Positions 63,201-64,000 of a stretch of DNA of 64,000 nucleotides are shown here, one piece after another (position 1 is the stretch's first letter; every line of letters starts with the position of its first letter). The notes below the pieces were generated by a model that made no database searches, was not told the origin of the DNA, and saw only the letters and a list, made by a program, of their open reading frames with translations. Source of the DNA: Pagrus major (Eukaryota > Chordata > Actinopteri > Spariformes > Sparidae); the NCBI RefSeq assembly GCF_040436345.1, contig NC_133223.1:5535847-5599846 (forward strand), given 5' to 3'. Made by a program: the position numbers and the translations under genes.

Positions 63201-63446
63201 ATGTAGGACATACTCTTTGTTATTGTATGTCTAATAAAAGTGTTGTTGCTTTTTTCTCTCTGCAGATTTTATCAGTGCCTTCAAACGCTGGTGAGCTGTG
63301 GTTTGTCGGGCCCCACTTCCCCTCTGGCATTTGGGGAGGCGGTGCTGGGGGCCATCGGGCGCAGTGCTCCTTCTCTGCAGAACAAGGAGCAACTGTTGAG
63401 GATGTGGAGTGTGGTGGTCAGCCCGCTTACAGACACCATTACACAG
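54167..63446 (+). CDS. rif1: RIF1 (replication timing regulatory factor 1), N-terminal part, 17 coding exons; continues past window
   Basis: RIF1 is a large nuclear protein that recruits PP1 phosphatase to set replication timing and acts downstream of 53BP1 to limit DNA end resection. Exons: 54167-54282, 54365-54443, 54567-54663, 54778-54908, 55025-55119, 55480-55669, 55958-56050, 57994-58132, 58258-58409, 58552-58666, 58817-58993, 59359-59469, 60573-60635, 61603-61703, 61914-62000, 62097-62170, 63266-63446. Joined they give exactly 667 codons without a stop. The product is the N-terminal helical HEAT-repeat region, with motifs such as ALQALGFC, ALWVISKQ, GDGAVRWAKLIIPLVVHSA, IKKIAFIAWKSLIDNFALNP, VEVWWYL, QLLGLEMLLH and GPTSPLAF. 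Start: an ATGATG at 54,167; the second ATG (54,170) has the better context (A at -3, G at +4). The C-terminal two thirds lie outside. Confidence 0.97.
54365..54443 (+). CDS. rif1: rif1 coding exon 2 (residues 39-65)
   Basis: It reads RLSGEESRQFLPAVEKHFSR and then LGKATL, with acceptor 'ctttttgcag' type and donor 'gtgagt'. The intron before it is only 82 bp. Confidence 0.93.
54567..54663 (+). CDS. rif1: rif1 coding exon 3 (residues 66-98)
   Basis: It reads AHITSPNAELSQAALQALGF, then CVYHSRVVSGLP, a HEAT-type helix pair strongly like other RIF1 proteins. The donor 'gtacat' is weak, but the frame joins correctly to the next exon. Confidence 0.93.
54778..54908 (+). CDS. rif1: rif1 coding exon 4 (residues 98-141)
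   Basis: It reads ETFLAEILSALCSLVVKSTD, KNTCARALWVISKQSFPQDM, then VAKK. The RALWVISKQ motif is a hallmark of the RIF1 N-terminus. The donor is 'gtgagc'. Confidence 0.95.
55025..55119 (+). CDS. rif1: rif1 coding exon 5 (residues 142-173)
   Basis: It reads VSSILDTLESVWSREDIQSV, then VMEHEALNVVI, matching the xFEALNVIVR segment of the family. The acceptor is 'tcactcactcag' and the donor 'gtaaga'. Confidence 0.94.
55480..55669 (+). CDS. rif1: rif1 coding exon 6 (residues 173-236)
   Basis: It reads MLEQVPAQMGDGAVRWAKLI, IPLVVHSASKVRLRAAAAME, LGMPLLLEKQVEVAAIIEPM, then MST. This is among the most conserved parts of the protein. The donor is 'gtgagt' at 55,670. Confidence 0.97.
55958..56050 (+). 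CDS. rif1: rif1 coding exon 7 (residues 237-267)
   Basis: It reads KLIPELQKLFMSKNETNVLK, then LWPLFVKLLGK, nearly identical to mammalian RIF1. The acceptor is 'tgtcttcccag' and the donor 'gtaatt'. The following intron was enlarged by a Tc1 insertion. Confidence 0.97.
56508..57868 (-). mobile_element. Decayed Tc1/mariner element in rif1 intron
   Basis: One end is preserved: 'gtgaatactttttataggac' followed by 'tg' and a TA at 57,869-57,870. The transposase starts at 57,486 with MKTKEQPKQLHEKVIEKYKS and runs in pieces: GRPHKLSDRARRRLVRE (about 57,300) and FIFQQDNDPKHTAK (about 56,770). A final EAKRC-type end is at about 56,510. Multiple shifts and stops break it. The other inverted terminus is missing, so it is truncated just past the stop. 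It belongs to a different subfamily from the 35.6-kb element. Confidence 0.9.
57994..58132 (+). CDS. rif1: rif1 coding exon 8 (residues 268-314)
   Basis: It reads LLHRGGPFINSLLHLEELGF, RSSSPTIKKIAFIAWKSLID, then NFALNP. The acceptor is 'gtatttcctacag' and the donor 'gtaagc'. The match to RIF1 HEAT repeats is very strong. Confidence 0.97.
58258..58409 (+). CDS. rif1: rif1 coding exon 9 (residues 314-364)
   Basis: It reads ILCSSKRMKLLMQPLSSINV, RTEALLLTKVEVWWYLVVQL, then GPNLSPNFDQ. The donor is 'gttaga'. Confidence 0.96.
58552..58666 (+). CDS. rif1: rif1 coding exon 10 (residues 365-403), flexible insertion
   Basis: It opens with VSVPLLQCTIGSDSSSVPGT, then PSRAVSQNGAATPATPKT. This is a Ser/Thr/Pro-rich, probably disordered loop between helical repeats. 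The sequence is poorly conserved, as expected here; the frame and splice sites ('tctctctccag', 'gtatgt') fit. Confidence 0.9.
58817..58993 (+). CDS. rif1: rif1 coding exon 11 (residues 403-462)
   Basis: It reads PAGFNSPANTSRMSLNSSVQ, MPTTFPSIQLLGLEMLLHYF, then LGPEVIASAAKNKLILSL. The helical repeats resume at FPSIQLLGLEML. The acceptor is 'ctcccgttgcag' and the donor 'gtgagt'. Confidence 0.95.
59359..59469 (+). CDS. rif1: rif1 coding exon 12 (residues 462-499)
   Basis: It reads EPLNHPLLSGASSFTKHAAV, then LTSNIRDGFTNIGKEAP, corresponding to the EPLEHPL...KHA segment of the family. The donor is 'gtaaac'. Confidence 0.94.
60573..60635 (+). CDS. rif1: rif1 coding exon 13 (residues 499-520)
   Basis: This 63-bp exon reads SLLAVLWTSLVRCVNSTIES. 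It is placed by the pattern xxxAxWxxLxxxVxxxxESG, by the preserved one-base split codon on both sides, and by the sites 'ctcctcctgcag' and 'gtaggt'. It is the least certain rif1 exon by similarity alone. Confidence 0.85.
61603..61703 (+). CDS. rif1: rif1 coding exon 14 (residues 520-553)
   Basis: It reads SKKDRQGCEVLTLMLQALQS, then IVTSEALPADKVL, matching the GSEVLTLLLKSLESIV region. The donor is 'gtaaga'. Confidence 0.95.
61914..62000 (+). CDS. rif1: rif1 coding exon 15 (residues 554-582)
   Basis: It reads ILFEATVKGIPQRVLGSASY and then QVGKMDVLN, close to the conserved KGLPQKVLGSPAYQV block. The acceptor is 'tttgacctcag' and the donor 'gtgagt'. Confidence 0.96.
62097..62170 (+). CDS. rif1: rif1 coding exon 16 (residues 583-607)
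   Basis: It reads GTPALFLILLLYNSSMLAAY, then IEDE. GTPALFL is conserved. The donor 'gttggt' is weak, but the split Arg codon joins correctly to the next exon. Confidence 0.92.
63266..63446 (+). CDS. rif1: rif1 coding exon 17 (residues 607-667), last in window
   Basis: It reads FYQCLQTLVSCGLSGPTSPL, AFGEAVLGAIGRSAPSLQNK, EQLLRMWSVVVSPLTDTITQ. GPTSPLAF and MWSVxVxPLT are hallmark blocks. It ends on a codon boundary at donor 'gtaggc'. The remaining gene lies to the right of the window. Confidence 0.96.
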
Positions 63447-63546
63447 GTAGGCAGCAGGGAATCAGTGGCATCACTCATGGAACTGAAAATGATGACCAAT
63501 GTTGTTGTTGTTGTTGTTTAATGGCCATGTTTATGTCAGCATATAG

Positions 63547-64000
63547 TAGAGGTTGACCAATTAATCGGCGCCGATAGGAGCTTTTACAAACTATTGTTAT
63601 CGCCTGAACTTGGCTCAGATGGCTGCGCAGCCTCCACCGATCGTGGGGGAGTACTTCACCATTTTGCATGGAGGATATGCTGAGTCAGTCATCATCATTT
63701 GAGGGCCACTTCTGCTGAAAATATCTAAATCCTCTTAAACTCCTTCTTAATCTAAAGTAAACAAATTTACACAGACGGGTAACTGCTGTATGTTAATGTA
63801 GATATGCAGCAGCCATACATGCGTGTTCAATGTGACTAAGAAAGACGGTACATCAGAGATAATTTTTTTCATAAAATAATTCTCCACTCTCTGAAATACC
63901 TTTCATGCATTACTCTGGCGATAGGGTTAGGAATTATGGGCTACCGTTAAATTTTTGCGGTCCCGGGGTAACGTTTAACGTTGGAACAGCTGATTTCACC
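63547..64000. repeat. rif1: Possible dispersed repeat in the last rif1 intron
   Basis: 'gaggttgaccaattaatcgg' followed by 'cgccgata' resembles the start of a common teleost element (aggttgaccgataaatcggccgat). The right side, with 'gcggtcccggggtaacg', continues out of the window. No exon is visible after 63,446. Confidence 0.4.

Overview
The window is vertebrate and almost certainly a ray-finned (teleost) fish, probably a percomorph. It holds three intron-containing genes on the + strand, short GT-AG introns, many CA/GT/TA microsatellites, Tc1-type DNA transposons, small terminal-inverted-repeat elements and 5'-truncated LINE pieces typical of teleosts. There are no bacterial features, no CRISPR array and no tRNA or rRNA that I can see. 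The six-frame reading gives almost only shadows; the genes were read by joining exons at splice sites and checking frame continuity and protein similarity from memory of the families.

Layout. (1) 1-17.3 kb: the last five coding exons of an integrin beta subunit, best matched by integrin beta-5 (itgb5): the C-terminal EGF repeats, beta-tail domain, transmembrane helix and cytoplasmic tail. A long candidate 3' UTR follows, with the first AATAAA at 17,279. Upstream exons lie outside the window. (2) 17.3-34.1 kb: an intergenic stretch with no gene I can support, filled with microsatellites and dispersed repeats. (3) 34.1-50.5 kb: a complete six-exon tnfaip6 (TSG-6) gene, signal peptide + Link + CUB, 263 codons. 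It has a TATA box, a 64-bp tandem duplication in the 5' leader and a strong inverted repeat just upstream. Its introns carry a nearly intact Tc1 transposon, truncated LINEs and a fold-back element rich in AGATCTCGAGA-like motifs. (4) 52.5 kb to the window end: rif1, with a GC-box/CRE/E2F-like promoter, probable non-coding 5' exons and seventeen coding exons. These join in one uninterrupted frame of 667 codons covering the N-terminal HEAT-repeat part; the gene runs past the right edge.

The genes do not form a pathway. itgb5 is a cell-surface vitronectin-type integrin subunit, tnfaip6 a secreted hyaluronan-binding, inflammation-induced matrix protein, and rif1 a nuclear replication-timing and DNA-repair scaffold. 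The tnfaip6-rif1 order and orientation matches the human arrangement as I know it; the adjacent itgb5 does not.

I found no convincing undescribed biological system. The most unusual items are the fold-back element at 43,954-44,621, the hairpin and duplicated leader at the tnfaip6 promoter, a changed distal tyrosine motif in the integrin tail, and an unclassified repeat family present at least six times.
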